Assembly: GCF_019802085.1 (NCBI RefSeq)
Contig: NZ_JAHVHV010000002.1
Span: 372,001 to 436,000 of the forward strand
DNA: 64,000 nt
Direction: 5' to 3'
DNA from: Ferrimonas balearica
Lineage (GTDB): Bacteria > Pseudomonadota > Gammaproteobacteria > Enterobacterales > Shewanellaceae
Shown here: positions 46,990-55,175 of the stretch, piece by piece
Layout of the letters: each line of letters starts with the position of its first letter
Position numbering within the stretch: the first letter of the stretch is position 1
The notes under the pieces: generated by a model
Seen by the model: the letters and a program-made list of their open reading frames with translations, nothing else
Databases searched by the model: none
What the model was told of the DNA's origin: nothing
Made by a program: the position numbers and the translations under genes

Positions 46990-47050
46990 GGTGCCTCCCA
47001 GAAACGGTGGTCCTGGGAGACAGTATAGGCGCCCGCTAAGGGCGCCGTGT

Positions 47051-48331
47051 TTATTTGTTTTTCAGACGGTTGCGTGCCGCCTGGCGGACCCGGAGCTGGC
47101 GCTCTGCGGCGAATTGATCGTCGGAGCGGTTGGTGCGGCCGCGGCGGTCGCGAAACGCCGGCTTGTGGTGCAGCTTGTCCAGCAGCGCCTCCCGGTTGGT
47201 CACCTCGTAGCCGGGCTGCTCAACCCGGCGCACCCGCTGGCCAATCAGCTTCTCGATCTGCACCGCGGTCAGCTCATCCTCGCGCCCCACCAGGGAGACG
47301 GCGTGGCCCTGCAGGCCGGCCCGACCGGTGCGGCCGATGCGGTGGACGTAGTCCTCCGCCAAGAAGGGCAGGTCGAAGTTGACCACGTGGGGCAGGCCCT
47401 GGATGTCCAGCCCGCGGGCCGCCACGTCGGTGGCCACCAGCACCCGCAGCTTGCCCTCCTTGAACTCCTTCAGCGCCCGACGGCGGTTGCCCTGGCTGCG
47501 GTCACCGTGGCACACCCCGGTGGCCAGGCCATCGGCGTTGAGCTCCTCGGCGATGGCGTCGGCGTGCTCCTTGTAGTTGACGAACACCAGCACCTGTTGC
47601 CAGTTCTTGCGGCCAATCAGCTCCGACAGCAGTTCGGTCTTGCGGGACTCGTCCACCGGGTAAAACACGTGGGCCACGGTCTCCGCGGTGCGGTTGTCCT
47701 CCCCCACGGCCACCAGCTTGGGCTTGTTCAGCAGTTCGCTGGCCAGCTGTTTCATCTTCGGCGGGTAGGTGGCGGAGAACAGCAGGGTCTGGTGGGGCAG
47801 TTTGATCTGGGCGCGGATCCGCTGGATGTCGCCGATAAAGCCCATGTCCAGCATGCGATCCGCCTCGTCCAGCACCAGGAACTCCACCTTGGCCAGGCTC
47901 ACCTGGTGGGTCTCCACCAGCTCCTGCAGCCGACCCGGGGTGGCCACCAGCAGATCGACCCCCGGCTCCAGGGCCCGGGCCTGGCCGGCCATCTTCACCC
48001 CGCCGTAGGCCACGGCACAGGTCAGGGGCAGGAACTGGCTGTAGTGGGTGATGTTGTCCGAGACCTGCTGGGCCAGCTCCCGGGTGGGGGCCAGCACCAG
48101 GGCGCGGATGTGGCGCCGGGCCCGGGGGCTGGGATCATCCAGCATCCGCTGCAGTATGGGCAGGGCGAAGGCGGCGGTTTTGCCGGTGCCGGTCTGGGCG
48201 TTGGCCAGGATGTCGTGGCCCTTGCGGGCCAGGGGGATCGCCTTGCTCTGGATCGGCGTCATCTTGCTGTAGCCGCCAAGCTCGAGGGCACGGACAATCT
48301 CTGGGGCGAAGCCCTGGGAGGCGAAACTCAT
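47051..48331 (-). CDS. rhlE: DEAD-box RNA helicase RhlE
   Basis: The 426-residue protein has a Q motif near residues 20-30, Walker A AQTGTGKT (45-52), PTRELAQQV, DEAD and SAT. HRIGRTGRAG and a basic C-terminal tail follow. The compact start MSFASQGFAPEIVRAL matches RhlE. It is a second DEAD helicase besides srmB. Its promoter is close to the start, and the prophage begins just upstream of it. Confidence 0.92.
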   Translation of the reverse strand: MSFASQGFAPEIVRALELGGYSKMTPIQSKAIPLARKGHDILANAQTGTGKTAAFALPILQRMLDDPSPRARRHIRALVLAPTRELAQQVSDNITHYSQFLPLTCAVAYGGVKMAGQARALEPGVDLLVATPGRLQELVETHQVSLAKVEFLVLDEADRMLDMGFIGDIQRIRAQIKLPHQTLLFSATYPPKMKQLASELLNKPKLVAVGEDNRTAETVAHVFYPVDESRKTELLSELIGRKNWQQVLVFVNYKEHADAIAEELNADGLATGVCHGDRSQGNRRRALKEFKEGKLRVLVATDVAARGLDIQGLPHVVNFDLPFLAEDYVHRIGRTGRAGLQGHAVSLVGREDELTAVQIEKLIGQRVRRVEQPGYEVTNREALLDKLHHKPAFRDRRGRTNRSDDQFAAERQLRVRQAARNRLKNK

Positions 48332-48365
48332 GGTAATGACCTAAGGGGCAGAAAAATCTACCGGG

Positions 48366-48371
48366 ATTATA
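48366..48371 (-). promoter_or_regulatory. rhlE -10 element
   Basis: A perfect TATAAT on the minus strand stands about 35 bp upstream of the rhlE ATG. The matching -35 region is weak, so only the -10 is offered. Confidence 0.4.
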
Positions 48372-48555
48372 AAGGATCGCGGAGGCAAAAGATATCCACA
48401 GTCAAAACAAGAACTTACGTTTCCGAAGGGATGGCGGGGGCCATATACGGACGAACCCAATTTCGGGTCTAAAATTTAGAATGTTTGTGTATATTGTTGT
48501 TGCGTGATTGTTGATGCTAAAAAAGTTTGGCAGTGGTTTGGTTTTTTGAACTCTG
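48372..48555. other. Prophage left junction, attL expected here
   Basis: This 184 bp gap lies between the rhlE promoter and the integrase stop. It changes from host-like to AT-rich sequence (around 48,465-48,545, typical of attP arms). No tRNA is present. The core cannot be named because attR is outside the window. Confidence 0.5.
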
Positions 48556-49737
48556 TCACACTTTCTCTCCCCCTCGCACTTCGAGAGAGCCCCTCTCGGT
48601 CCGTTCCGACATGAACTTCCCGTAGACCTGAGAGAGCATCTCGAGCGATGTATGGCCCATCTGATCCATTAGCCAGAAGAGATTGCAGCCCTCGGTGATG
48701 TGGTGACTGGCGTATGTGTGCCTGATTGTGTAGGCGCGACGGTAGCGAACCCCCGAGGCTTCGATGACCTTCTTCCACCAGACCTTAGAGAAGCGACCGG
48801 GGTCGTGATACGGAGCTCCCTGTCGGTTAAGGAAGACGTATTCTCCGAGTAAGAAGGAGTATGCCTTCTGCCGTTTAAGGAGTTCGCAAGCTCTAGGCGT
48901 GAGGTCAATCGTTCTCCGACTCTTCTTAGTCTTGACGGTTTCCCGCTCGACGCCGTTACAGGTTCGAGCTCTCCGGATGTGGATCTGTTTCCGGTTCAGG
49001 TCGACGCAATCCCATTTGAGGCCGATTAACTCCGAGGTCCGAACGCCTACCTCGAACCAGAACTCGATCACCAGTCCCGCCCTTTCGTCCAAGGAAAAAG
49101 CGGCCTCGACGATGTCGTCTCTCTCCGACCTGGTGAACGGATCGCACTCCTTTTCCTCGTAGTCGGTACGGATGTATCGGTTAGGCCTAACCGACCGGGC
49201 CGGGTTGGCGTTGATGACGTCGGCGAGTACGGCTTCATCGAGTGCCGCCCTCAGAAAACGGAACTGACCTCTAATGACTGAGGCAGCTTGGTTCGAAGAC
49301 ATGATCCATTCGGCGATGTCGCTGGCCTTGAGCCGCTCTAGGGGGATGCGGTCAATCAGCCCGAACTTGGTGAGCCATCGCTCATAGCTGGCGACGGTGT
49401 TTGGTGACAATCCTCGGCGCTCGTTCATCTTCTGGTACTCGACCAGCCATGTCCGAATGTTGTGAGGGGTTCGAGAACGAGTAAACTCGTCAATCTTCGA
49501 GCCTTTTGGAAAGGTTCTTGCGTAGTCGAATGTATTAGTGAAAATCTGATGCTTGATGCTCTGGACGAGTTGTCCAGCCGCTCTAATGTCGCGGCGACTG
49601 TCCGGGTCGAGTCCTTCGACTTTCTCTCTAAAGGCCCTGCCGTTAAGGGAGAAACGGACGTAAATCGCTTCCTTGCCGCTCGCATAGGTTCTAATCATGA
49701 CGCCGGGTGGCATCCCTTCCTGTTTCTTGTTCCTCAT
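48556..49737 (-). CDS. int: Phage integrase (tyrosine recombinase, DUF3596 arm-binding)
   Basis: The 393-residue protein has an N-terminal arm-DNA-binding domain of the DUF3596 kind (about 9-45), a core-binding domain (about 90-185) and the catalytic domain. Catalytic residues are R233 in VGVRTSEL, K in KTKKS (about 271), and R339-H340 with Y336 in place of the usual first His of HxxR. H362 in MGHTS and nucleophile Y372 complete the set. It has a GGAGG site and lies behind a terminator that separates it from xis. Confidence 0.93.
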   Translation of the reverse strand: MRNKKQEGMPPGVMIRTYASGKEAIYVRFSLNGRAFREKVEGLDPDSRRDIRAAGQLVQSIKHQIFTNTFDYARTFPKGSKIDEFTRSRTPHNIRTWLVEYQKMNERRGLSPNTVASYERWLTKFGLIDRIPLERLKASDIAEWIMSSNQAASVIRGQFRFLRAALDEAVLADVINANPARSVRPNRYIRTDYEEKECDPFTRSERDDIVEAAFSLDERAGLVIEFWFEVGVRTSELIGLKWDCVDLNRKQIHIRRARTCNGVERETVKTKKSRRTIDLTPRACELLKRQKAYSFLLGEYVFLNRQGAPYHDPGRFSKVWWKKVIEASGVRYRRAYTIRHTYASHHITEGCNLFWLMDQMGHTSLEMLSQVYGKFMSERTERGSLEVRGGEKV

Positions 49738-49749
49738 GTTTCCTCCAAG

Positions 49750-49770
49750 AAAAAGCCCCTTGCGGGGCTT
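49750..49770 (-). terminator. Terminator between xis and int
   Basis: AAGCCCC (49753-49759) pairs with GGGGCTT (49764-49770), with T residues on the minus-strand side. It lies after the excisionase stop and before the integrase ribosome site. Confidence 0.7.
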
Positions 49771-49776
49771 ATTAAA

Positions 49777-49968
49777 TCACGATGGGTGATTCCTGACCCA
49801 TTCGGTAACCGCTTCAACGTCGATCCATTTCTCCTTGAAGCCGGGGATCGTGTAAAAATGCGTTCCCCTTACCCAGTACCCGCGCTGGATGCGCTTCTTA
49901 ACGGCGTCCCTGGTGTCTCCGGTCAATTCGAGGTACTTCGTCAACAAGACGCAGCCGCTTCGCTCCAT
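49777..49968 (-). CDS. xis: Excisionase-like protein
   Basis: The 63-residue basic protein has the excisionase winged-helix look: KYLELTGDTRDAVKKRIQRG (11-30) is the helix-turn-helix, and FKEKWIDVEAVTEWVRNH is the wing and final helix. It lies directly upstream of int, as in lambda. The exact start is uncertain, since several start codons are in frame near the 5' end. Confidence 0.8.
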   Translation of the reverse strand: MERSGCVLLTKYLELTGDTRDAVKKRIQRGYWVRGTHFYTIPGFKEKWIDVEAVTEWVRNHPS

Positions 49969-49979
49969 TAGTTCTGACC

Positions 49980-50483
49980 CTAGCCGGTGGCGTTAGCCTG
50001 AGCTCGGAACGCCTCGTCTCGGTACTGGCGCTGGTCAGCCATGCCGCCCGGTGATCCGGAATACTGATGCTGTCGCGGCTGCTGGTTGGCCTGTTGTGCC
50101 AGAGCTCCGGGGATAGGTGCATAGCCCCAGATCTCGTTTTTGCCATCCTTCAGGGTGACCTGAGCGAGACATACGGTGTTTTGAAGCTCAGCCATGTTGC
50201 GAGAGTTCGGCTTCCCGATAGCTTGCAGCAAGCCAGAGAGCTCCTTTCGCCCGATCTCTTGAGCCTGTTCGGACTGGTGCCAGATGTTCATGTTGTGCCA
50301 AAGCTTACGACCCTTGAACTGACCGTCGGTTACCTGAAGCTCAACGATGCAAAGCTTGCCGGTGCGCTTCTGGTTGTCTTCCATCCGAGCGCCGGTAATC
50401 AGAACCGGGTACTCGCCTCGAGGGAGGGGAGAGAAGTTGTTCTCGCTTGGCTGGTACTGACTGGGGTCAAATCCAAAATCCAT
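49980..50483 (-). CDS. DUF669 phage ssDNA-binding-type protein
   Basis: The 167-residue protein matches the DUF669 pattern, with MDFGFDPSQYQPSENNF at the start and a beta-rich core (about 20-110). A Gln-rich tail (about 125-167) resembles SSB tails. DUF669 genes usually accompany Sak4-type ATPases and probably act as their single-strand DNA partner. It starts 9 bp after the ATPase gene. Confidence 0.75.
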   Translation of the reverse strand: MDFGFDPSQYQPSENNFSPLPRGEYPVLITGARMEDNQKRTGKLCIVELQVTDGQFKGRKLWHNMNIWHQSEQAQEIGRKELSGLLQAIGKPNSRNMAELQNTVCLAQVTLKDGKNEIWGYAPIPGALAQQANQQPRQHQYSGSPGGMADQRQYRDEAFRAQANATG

Positions 50484-50492
50484 CTTTATTCC

Positions 50493-51236
50493 TTACTGCT
50501 GGTTAAAGGCGTTCTCGAATGCCGCCCATTCGAGGGGGAGTTCTGCCGGGAGGTTGTAACGGTTTTTCGCGAGGTACGCCGGTTCGCCGTGAGTCAGCAT
50601 GACGCGCTGTCCGGTGGAGACGCCTCGGGCAATCTTCTTGTTGAACCCTGCGTCGTCTTGGACGATGACAAGCTTCTTCGTCGCGAACAAAACGCAGTCG
50701 ACCCATTCTTGGGCAAGTTCGGAAGCTCGCTTATGAAGCTTGATCTGATGTCGGTCGTAGGGCTCGGACATCGGGTCGTTAACCTGACGAACCTCATCGT
50801 GTGCAAGGTAGATGATCCCCATATGCCGCTCGTTGCGAAGGGCATCGATCGCGGAGAGGAACTCGCGCCAAACCTCGGAGGCCGATACATAGCCCTTCCC
50901 GTATCCGGGGGACTCGATGTCCTGCCAGCCGTGGCGGCGGCAAGTCTCGGCCCAAATCAGGGGCTCAATGTGGTCAAGGGAGTCGATTACAACCGTTTGG
51001 AAGTGGTGGTCGCCTCGCAACAGGGAATCTGCCGCCGACATTAAGTCGGAGAACGACTTCACCAGGGGGAAAGCATTCACGCTCAAGGACCCAGCACCAT
51101 CCTCGGAGAAGATGAAAACGGGATCTGGGGCATATGCGCCGAAGGTCGTCTTACCGATTCCAGCCCCGCCATACAGGATGATTCGGGGTGGTCGCAGGAT
51201 CTTAGTTACTGCGATACACGAAAGGTCGAAGCCCAT
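50493..51236 (-). CDS. Sak4-like recombination ATPase (AAA_24)
   Basis: The 247-residue RecA-fold ATPase has Walker A GGAGIGKTT (23-31) and a Walker B-like VVIDSLDH. It contains GYGKGYVSASEVW. This is the AAA_24/Sak4 type, which anneals and recombines phage DNA with a partner SSB, here probably the DUF669 protein. A GGAGG site precedes the ATG. Confidence 0.8.
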   Translation of the reverse strand: MGFDLSCIAVTKILRPPRIILYGGAGIGKTTFGAYAPDPVFIFSEDGAGSLSVNAFPLVKSFSDLMSAADSLLRGDHHFQTVVIDSLDHIEPLIWAETCRRHGWQDIESPGYGKGYVSASEVWREFLSAIDALRNERHMGIIYLAHDEVRQVNDPMSEPYDRHQIKLHKRASELAQEWVDCVLFATKKLVIVQDDAGFNKKIARGVSTGQRVMLTHGEPAYLAKNRYNLPAELPLEWAAFENAFNQQ

Positions 51237-51439
51237 GCGAAAGCCTCCATGATTTGCTTTAAATCAGGAGTCTATGATCGATGATTGTCCCCGTCTATGG
51301 GGTAAATGTTGGTAATTACGCTAGTGCGGCGCGGGGAGTCATGCCTCTGATGTGTCCCGTCGACGTACCCGCCGCTCCGTTGTTGCTTTTCGTGAGCTAA
51401 ATGTTCCTTTCCACTATCTTTCAGCCCCTATAGAATTTG

Positions 51440-52189
51440 TCACAGAAGTTTGAACTGAGTCACATCAAGTCCGGTTGTGGACTTCAACAAATCATCGGTC
51501 ATAACGAGCATATGGCTCACCTTTTCTTTGTGGTTTATGTCCAAGACATCCGCAAAGTCTTTCCCAAAGCCGTAAGCGAAATCTCTTCCGTCTATTTGCC
51601 CATATATAACAACGACCTGGTTGTCTGGAATGTAGCTTAATTCGATGGGCTTTCTGTAGATGGTGAATCGGCCTTTGGCATGGAGTCCGGCGCTCACGAA
51701 GAGAACCTCTCTACGAGTCTCTTTGAAGACGAACATCTTCCCGGCCTCGAACCATGCCTCGAACCCATTTTCTCTAGCAATGTCGGGGAGCTCTTCGATT
51801 ACTCTATCGAGAACCTTTTTATCTAGGTCTTTGATTAAGGCTGAGAAGTAATCGGCTTTCTTCTGGTGAGCTAGTTCGTTCTCGCGCATCGTCTTATAGC
51901 TCAATCTGCGGGGGTCGGCGTCGGCTGGGTCTTCCTTCCAGTCGGGCGACTTTGGGGCGTCATACTTGCACAGATCGTCGACATTTACGCCCATTGACAA
52001 AGCAATGCGACGAGCGGTTTTTTGCGAAATTGGATATGTCGGAGCAGAACCAATACAACGCGATAACGTACCGGCAGATAATCCCGTCATCTTCGCCAAT
52101 CCTTTAACGGTAATTTGATTTTCATCCATCCATGTGCGGATTTTGTCGCAGATAGCTTGCTGTCTTTCGTCATGTTGGTAAGCAGACAT
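51440..52189 (-). CDS. Phage repressor with N-terminal HTH and non-S24 C-terminus
   Basis: The 249-residue protein has a Cro/CI-type helix-turn-helix (about 10-75, GLAKMTGLSAGTLSRCI), a linker, and a C-terminal domain (about 110-249). That domain shows no Ser-Lys S24 peptidase motif. It is divergent from the replication gene across the operator region. RecA-stimulated self-cleavage is therefore not expected; another induction route may act. Confidence 0.75.
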   Translation of the reverse strand: MSAYQHDERQQAICDKIRTWMDENQITVKGLAKMTGLSAGTLSRCIGSAPTYPISQKTARRIALSMGVNVDDLCKYDAPKSPDWKEDPADADPRRLSYKTMRENELAHQKKADYFSALIKDLDKKVLDRVIEELPDIARENGFEAWFEAGKMFVFKETRREVLFVSAGLHAKGRFTIYRKPIELSYIPDNQVVVIYGQIDGRDFAYGFGKDFADVLDINHKEKVSHMLVMTDDLLKSTTGLDVTQFKLL

Positions 52190-52214
52190 ATTAACCCTTA
52201 ACTACAGATAACAG

Positions 52215-52267
52215 TTTCGCGCCCCTGCGGGGCCAGAATAGAGACTACAAGGGGACTGGGCGCGAAA
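52215..52267. promoter_or_regulatory. Inverted repeat in the prophage switch region
   Basis: TTTCGCGCCC (52215-52224) and GGGCGCGAAA (52258-52267) form a perfect 10 bp inverted repeat with a 33 bp spacer. A smaller palindrome GCCCC-TGC-GGGGC is nested at 52221-52233. They lie between the repressor and primase genes where operators are expected. Confidence 0.5.
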
Positions 52268-52387
52268 TCAAGAACATAGCGATACAAGCTTAGAACCAAA
52301 AGTGCATCAAAAGATTGTTCGTTATGGTTGTGGTTTTCGTCACGCTGAGCATACGATGATTGCCCGTAATTGCCTCAAGGCATCAAA

Positions 52388-54436
52388 ATGTTTGCTGACC
52401 GTCTCACGGACTTTCTCGAAAGGGGATTTACGCCCATCCCGCTTAACCCGGCTGTCGCGGGACCTCACGAACTCCCGGTTCGTGAGCGCCGAAAGAAGAT
52501 GGGGGACGATTATCGGGACCTGACCCATATTGAACTGGCCGAGGCGGTTGCGGGTTTCCCTAAGAAGCCAGCTATCCCAACTTGGCGGGAGTTGCAGAGC
52601 CGAGACGTCTCGGACCAAGAGTTCGAAGACTGGTGCGAGCGGTTCCCCAGTGAGACGAATATCGGGCTGGTGACCGGGAAGACGTTCATCGTGATTGATG
52701 CGGATTCCGAAGAGGCGGTTCACTTCGTCGAGACGGAGCTCTCTCACACCCCGGTTCGGGTATCGACGTCTCAGGGGATGCATTTCTATTACACGAAGCC
52801 CGACTTCGACATCCGGAATTCTGTTGGCCGGAACAAGATCGACATCCGGGGGACTGGGGGATACGTCGTCGCGGCTGGCTCGGTTCATTCCTCGGGCGTC
52901 ATTTACGAGTGGTCGGCGCTCTGCCCTGACCCGCATCACTCCGACATGGGCGAGATCACCCTCGCCGACGTTGCCGCGATCAAGGCTTACAACCGGGGCG
53001 AGGATGCTCCGGCAGTCGACATTGTCCCTCTCGAGGAAGGGGGGTTCGGCTTCGACCCGACCGCATACGAGCCGATTCAGAACTTGCCCTTCGAGGTTCC
53101 TCAGGAGGGTTCGAGGAACAACGATTATGCTCGCCTAGCGGGTTCTCTGTTGGCTCGAGGCTATCCCGAGGATCTTGCTTGGACGTTACTTCGCGGGGTT
53201 CTGGCGTTTGCTCACGAGGCCGGCGATGACTTCCCCGAAGCTGAGCTCGTACAGGTCTTCGAGAGTATCCGCGAGACTCACCGGAGGAATAACCCAACGT
53301 GGGAGCCTCGCCCCATCGAGGAACCGCTCGAGCTAGGGCTCGATGACCCGAAGTGGCGTTCGAAGCTGATCGTCGATTGGGACGACGAGCCGGAAGTCAT
53401 CGACATGATCGTCGACGGGATGATTCAGGGGGCGAGCCTCGGCTCTATCTTCGGACCGCCTAAGTCGATGAAGACCTATCTCGCCGTCAACCTAGCCGCT
53501 CATGTCGCCACTGGAACGCCCTGGTACGGGCAGAAGGTGAAGCGTTGCCGGGTGATGATTGTCTGTGGTGAGGGTGTCGCCGGTATTAAGAACCGTCTCC
53601 GCGCTGCTGGCCGGATGCTCAACCAGCGGTTGCAGGGTCCGGTTGTTCTGATGCCCTACGCGCTGAAGCCGAACTCCATCGACGGGATGTCTCGGGTTAT
53701 CTCTGAGCTCGTGAACCTCGAGAGGTCCGGTGACCCGGTCGGGTTGATCATCTGGGATACGCTCGCCCGAACCATGGAAGGCTCGGAGAACGATGCTACG
53801 GACATGAATTCGTATATCGCGGCGATGGACTCCCTCCGTGAGCGGTTCGGCGTAACGAACCTCGTCATCCACCACACCCCGAAGACCAGCGACGGAAATC
53901 CGACGCCCCGAGGGCATGGTTCATTCCATGCTGCGTTGGACTTCGGCTTGTTCGTGAAAAAGGTCCAAGAAGATGATCGGCCTCGGCTGACCATCAATGG
54001 CGACGGATTCTGTAAGGAGTTCGAAGCCCCCAACAAGACCCTGACCTTTGAGTCTGTCCGATTGCGCGAAGCCATCGACGACCAGCCCGAGGTATGGACC
54101 TTGGCGAACCGCGAGTCTCTGCTCCCTGTCTTCCCTGGTGGTGACGTTCCGAAGTCGAGCCGGAAGATGAAGACCAAGCACGACGCCATGACCGGGTTCG
54201 TCGAAGTTATGCAGATGAAGGGGCTCGGAGACGTCGTCGACTGGCCGGATCTGAAAGAGCATGTGAAGGACCGATTCGCCGTTGGGGACAGCAACGCAAA
54301 CCGGGCAATGCGTCTGATCCCCGAGGGGGCAAGCATGAGCGAGCGGGTGTTCGTCGGGGGGAAATTCTATCGAGTTTGGAGGGAAAAAGCGGGGGGGTCG
54401 ACGTCGACCAGCCGTGTATGTTTTTCAGCCGGATAG
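52388..54436 (+). CDS. Bifunctional PrimPol-helicase replication protein
   Basis: The 682-residue protein has an N-terminal Prim-Pol domain with catalytic D104-x-D106 in IVIDADSEE and H132 in STSQGMHFYY. A linker follows, then a RepA/RecA-like ATPase with Walker A GPPKSMKT (356-363) and Walker B LIIWDT (about 453-458). It likely opens the origin and primes replication alone. ATG 52388 follows AAGG at 7 bp. A TTG further upstream is rejected. Confidence 0.88.
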   Translation: MFADRLTDFLERGFTPIPLNPAVAGPHELPVRERRKKMGDDYRDLTHIELAEAVAGFPKKPAIPTWRELQSRDVSDQEFEDWCERFPSETNIGLVTGKTFIVIDADSEEAVHFVETELSHTPVRVSTSQGMHFYYTKPDFDIRNSVGRNKIDIRGTGGYVVAAGSVHSSGVIYEWSALCPDPHHSDMGEITLADVAAIKAYNRGEDAPAVDIVPLEEGGFGFDPTAYEPIQNLPFEVPQEGSRNNDYARLAGSLLARGYPEDLAWTLLRGVLAFAHEAGDDFPEAELVQVFESIRETHRRNNPTWEPRPIEEPLELGLDDPKWRSKLIVDWDDEPEVIDMIVDGMIQGASLGSIFGPPKSMKTYLAVNLAAHVATGTPWYGQKVKRCRVMIVCGEGVAGIKNRLRAAGRMLNQRLQGPVVLMPYALKPNSIDGMSRVISELVNLERSGDPVGLIIWDTLARTMEGSENDATDMNSYIAAMDSLRERFGVTNLVIHHTPKTSDGNPTPRGHGSFHAALDFGLFVKKVQEDDRPRLTINGDGFCKEFEAPNKTLTFESVRLREAIDDQPEVWTLANRESLLPVFPGGDVPKSSRKMKTKHDAMTGFVEVMQMKGLGDVVDWPDLKEHVKDRFAVGDSNANRAMRLIPEGASMSERVFVGGKFYRVWREKAGGSTSTSRVCFSAG

Positions 54437-54752
54437 TGCAAAAAATGTTCGGCCGAGAGTTCGGTTAGAAGGGGTGTTTTCGATGGTTAAAAGGTTCGGT
54501 TAGAGATTTTTAACCAAACCCCTTAACCAAGCTCAAACCCGCATGGGGACTGGATTTCGTCTGTTTGGTTAGACATCGATGAGAAAGCCTTCGGGTAATC
54601 TTCGGTTACGAAATCAAGAAACCCAGTAAGAATGCGGCTTCCAGCTTGGTTAACTCTCAGCGGTTTAGGGTGGGGGAATGACCCCCCCCCTAAAGGGGGG
54701 GGTCATCCCCCCTTGACCACTGACCTTTGATCAAGGAGTACAAGGTTAAAAA
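54437..54752. repeat. GGTTA iteron-like array, candidate phage origin
   Basis: No gene is seen in this gap. It has nine copies of GGTTA in either orientation (about 54463, 54485, 54498, 54511, 54524, 54567, 54604, 54648 and 54744). Most fit YTYGGTTAR. The array lies directly after the PrimPol gene, where origins of replication commonly sit. Confidence 0.55.
54672..54712. repeat. GC-rich long hairpin between primase and resolvase
   Basis: A GGGGG-ATGA-C9 arm pairs with G8-TCAT-C6 through a TAAA loop with one bulged A. Homopolymer runs of 8-9 make the exact length a sequencing-risk spot. No T run follows, so it is not a classic terminator. Confidence 0.6.
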
Positions 54753-55175
54753 ATGGGCAAGTTGAGCAGGACGAAAGGAGCGGTCGCCGAGCGCGAATTC
54801 GCGGGTGAGTTTTACGCTTGGACCGGAATCAAGCTTCGCCGGAAGTTGGATCAGTATCAGTTCGCGGGAGGGTTCGATCTGGAACCTGAGCCTAACCAAC
54901 CTGACGAAGCCATCGCGCTAGTTCACCATCTGGCGATTGAGTGCAAGCGGTATCAACGGGTGACCGATGGGCTTGTCGCTGGGTGGTGGTCGGAGACGCG
55001 AGAACAAGCCATCAAGGTCGGAAAGGTTCCGGTCCTTGCTTACCGGGGTGACCGGATGGCTTGGCGGGTGATGGTGTCGGCTAAGGCGCTCCCTAGTACC
55101 CAACACCTGACCGGTAACTTCGTTATGACCGTCGAAGACTTCGGCTCACTGGTACGGGAGGGAATGATTCAATGA
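54753..55175 (+). CDS. PDDEXK Holliday-junction-resolvase-like nuclease
   Basis: The 140-residue protein starts MGKLSRTKGAVAEREFAGEF, quoted in part. It has the PDDEXK pattern E (about 14), GGFDLE (about 39-44) and LAIECKRYQ (about 61-69). It occupies the place of lambda Rap/RusA. Function in branch resolution is inferred from fold and context. Its stop overlaps the next gene by 4 bp. Confidence 0.75.
   Translation: MGKLSRTKGAVAEREFAGEFYAWTGIKLRRKLDQYQFAGGFDLEPEPNQPDEAIALVHHLAIECKRYQRVTDGLVAGWWSETREQAIKVGKVPVLAYRGDRMAWRVMVSAKALPSTQHLTGNFVMTVEDFGSLVREGMIQ

Noticed and set aside
46989-47050. Terminator of rhlE from the GGCGCCC/GGGCGCC hairpin at 47028-47046
   Set aside because: The stem is clear, but no T run follows on the minus strand, so it was not listed as a terminator.
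48372-48555. tRNA or tmRNA as the attachment site
   Set aside because: No cloverleaf or CCA end is visible. The int gene lies beside rhlE, so the site is intergenic.
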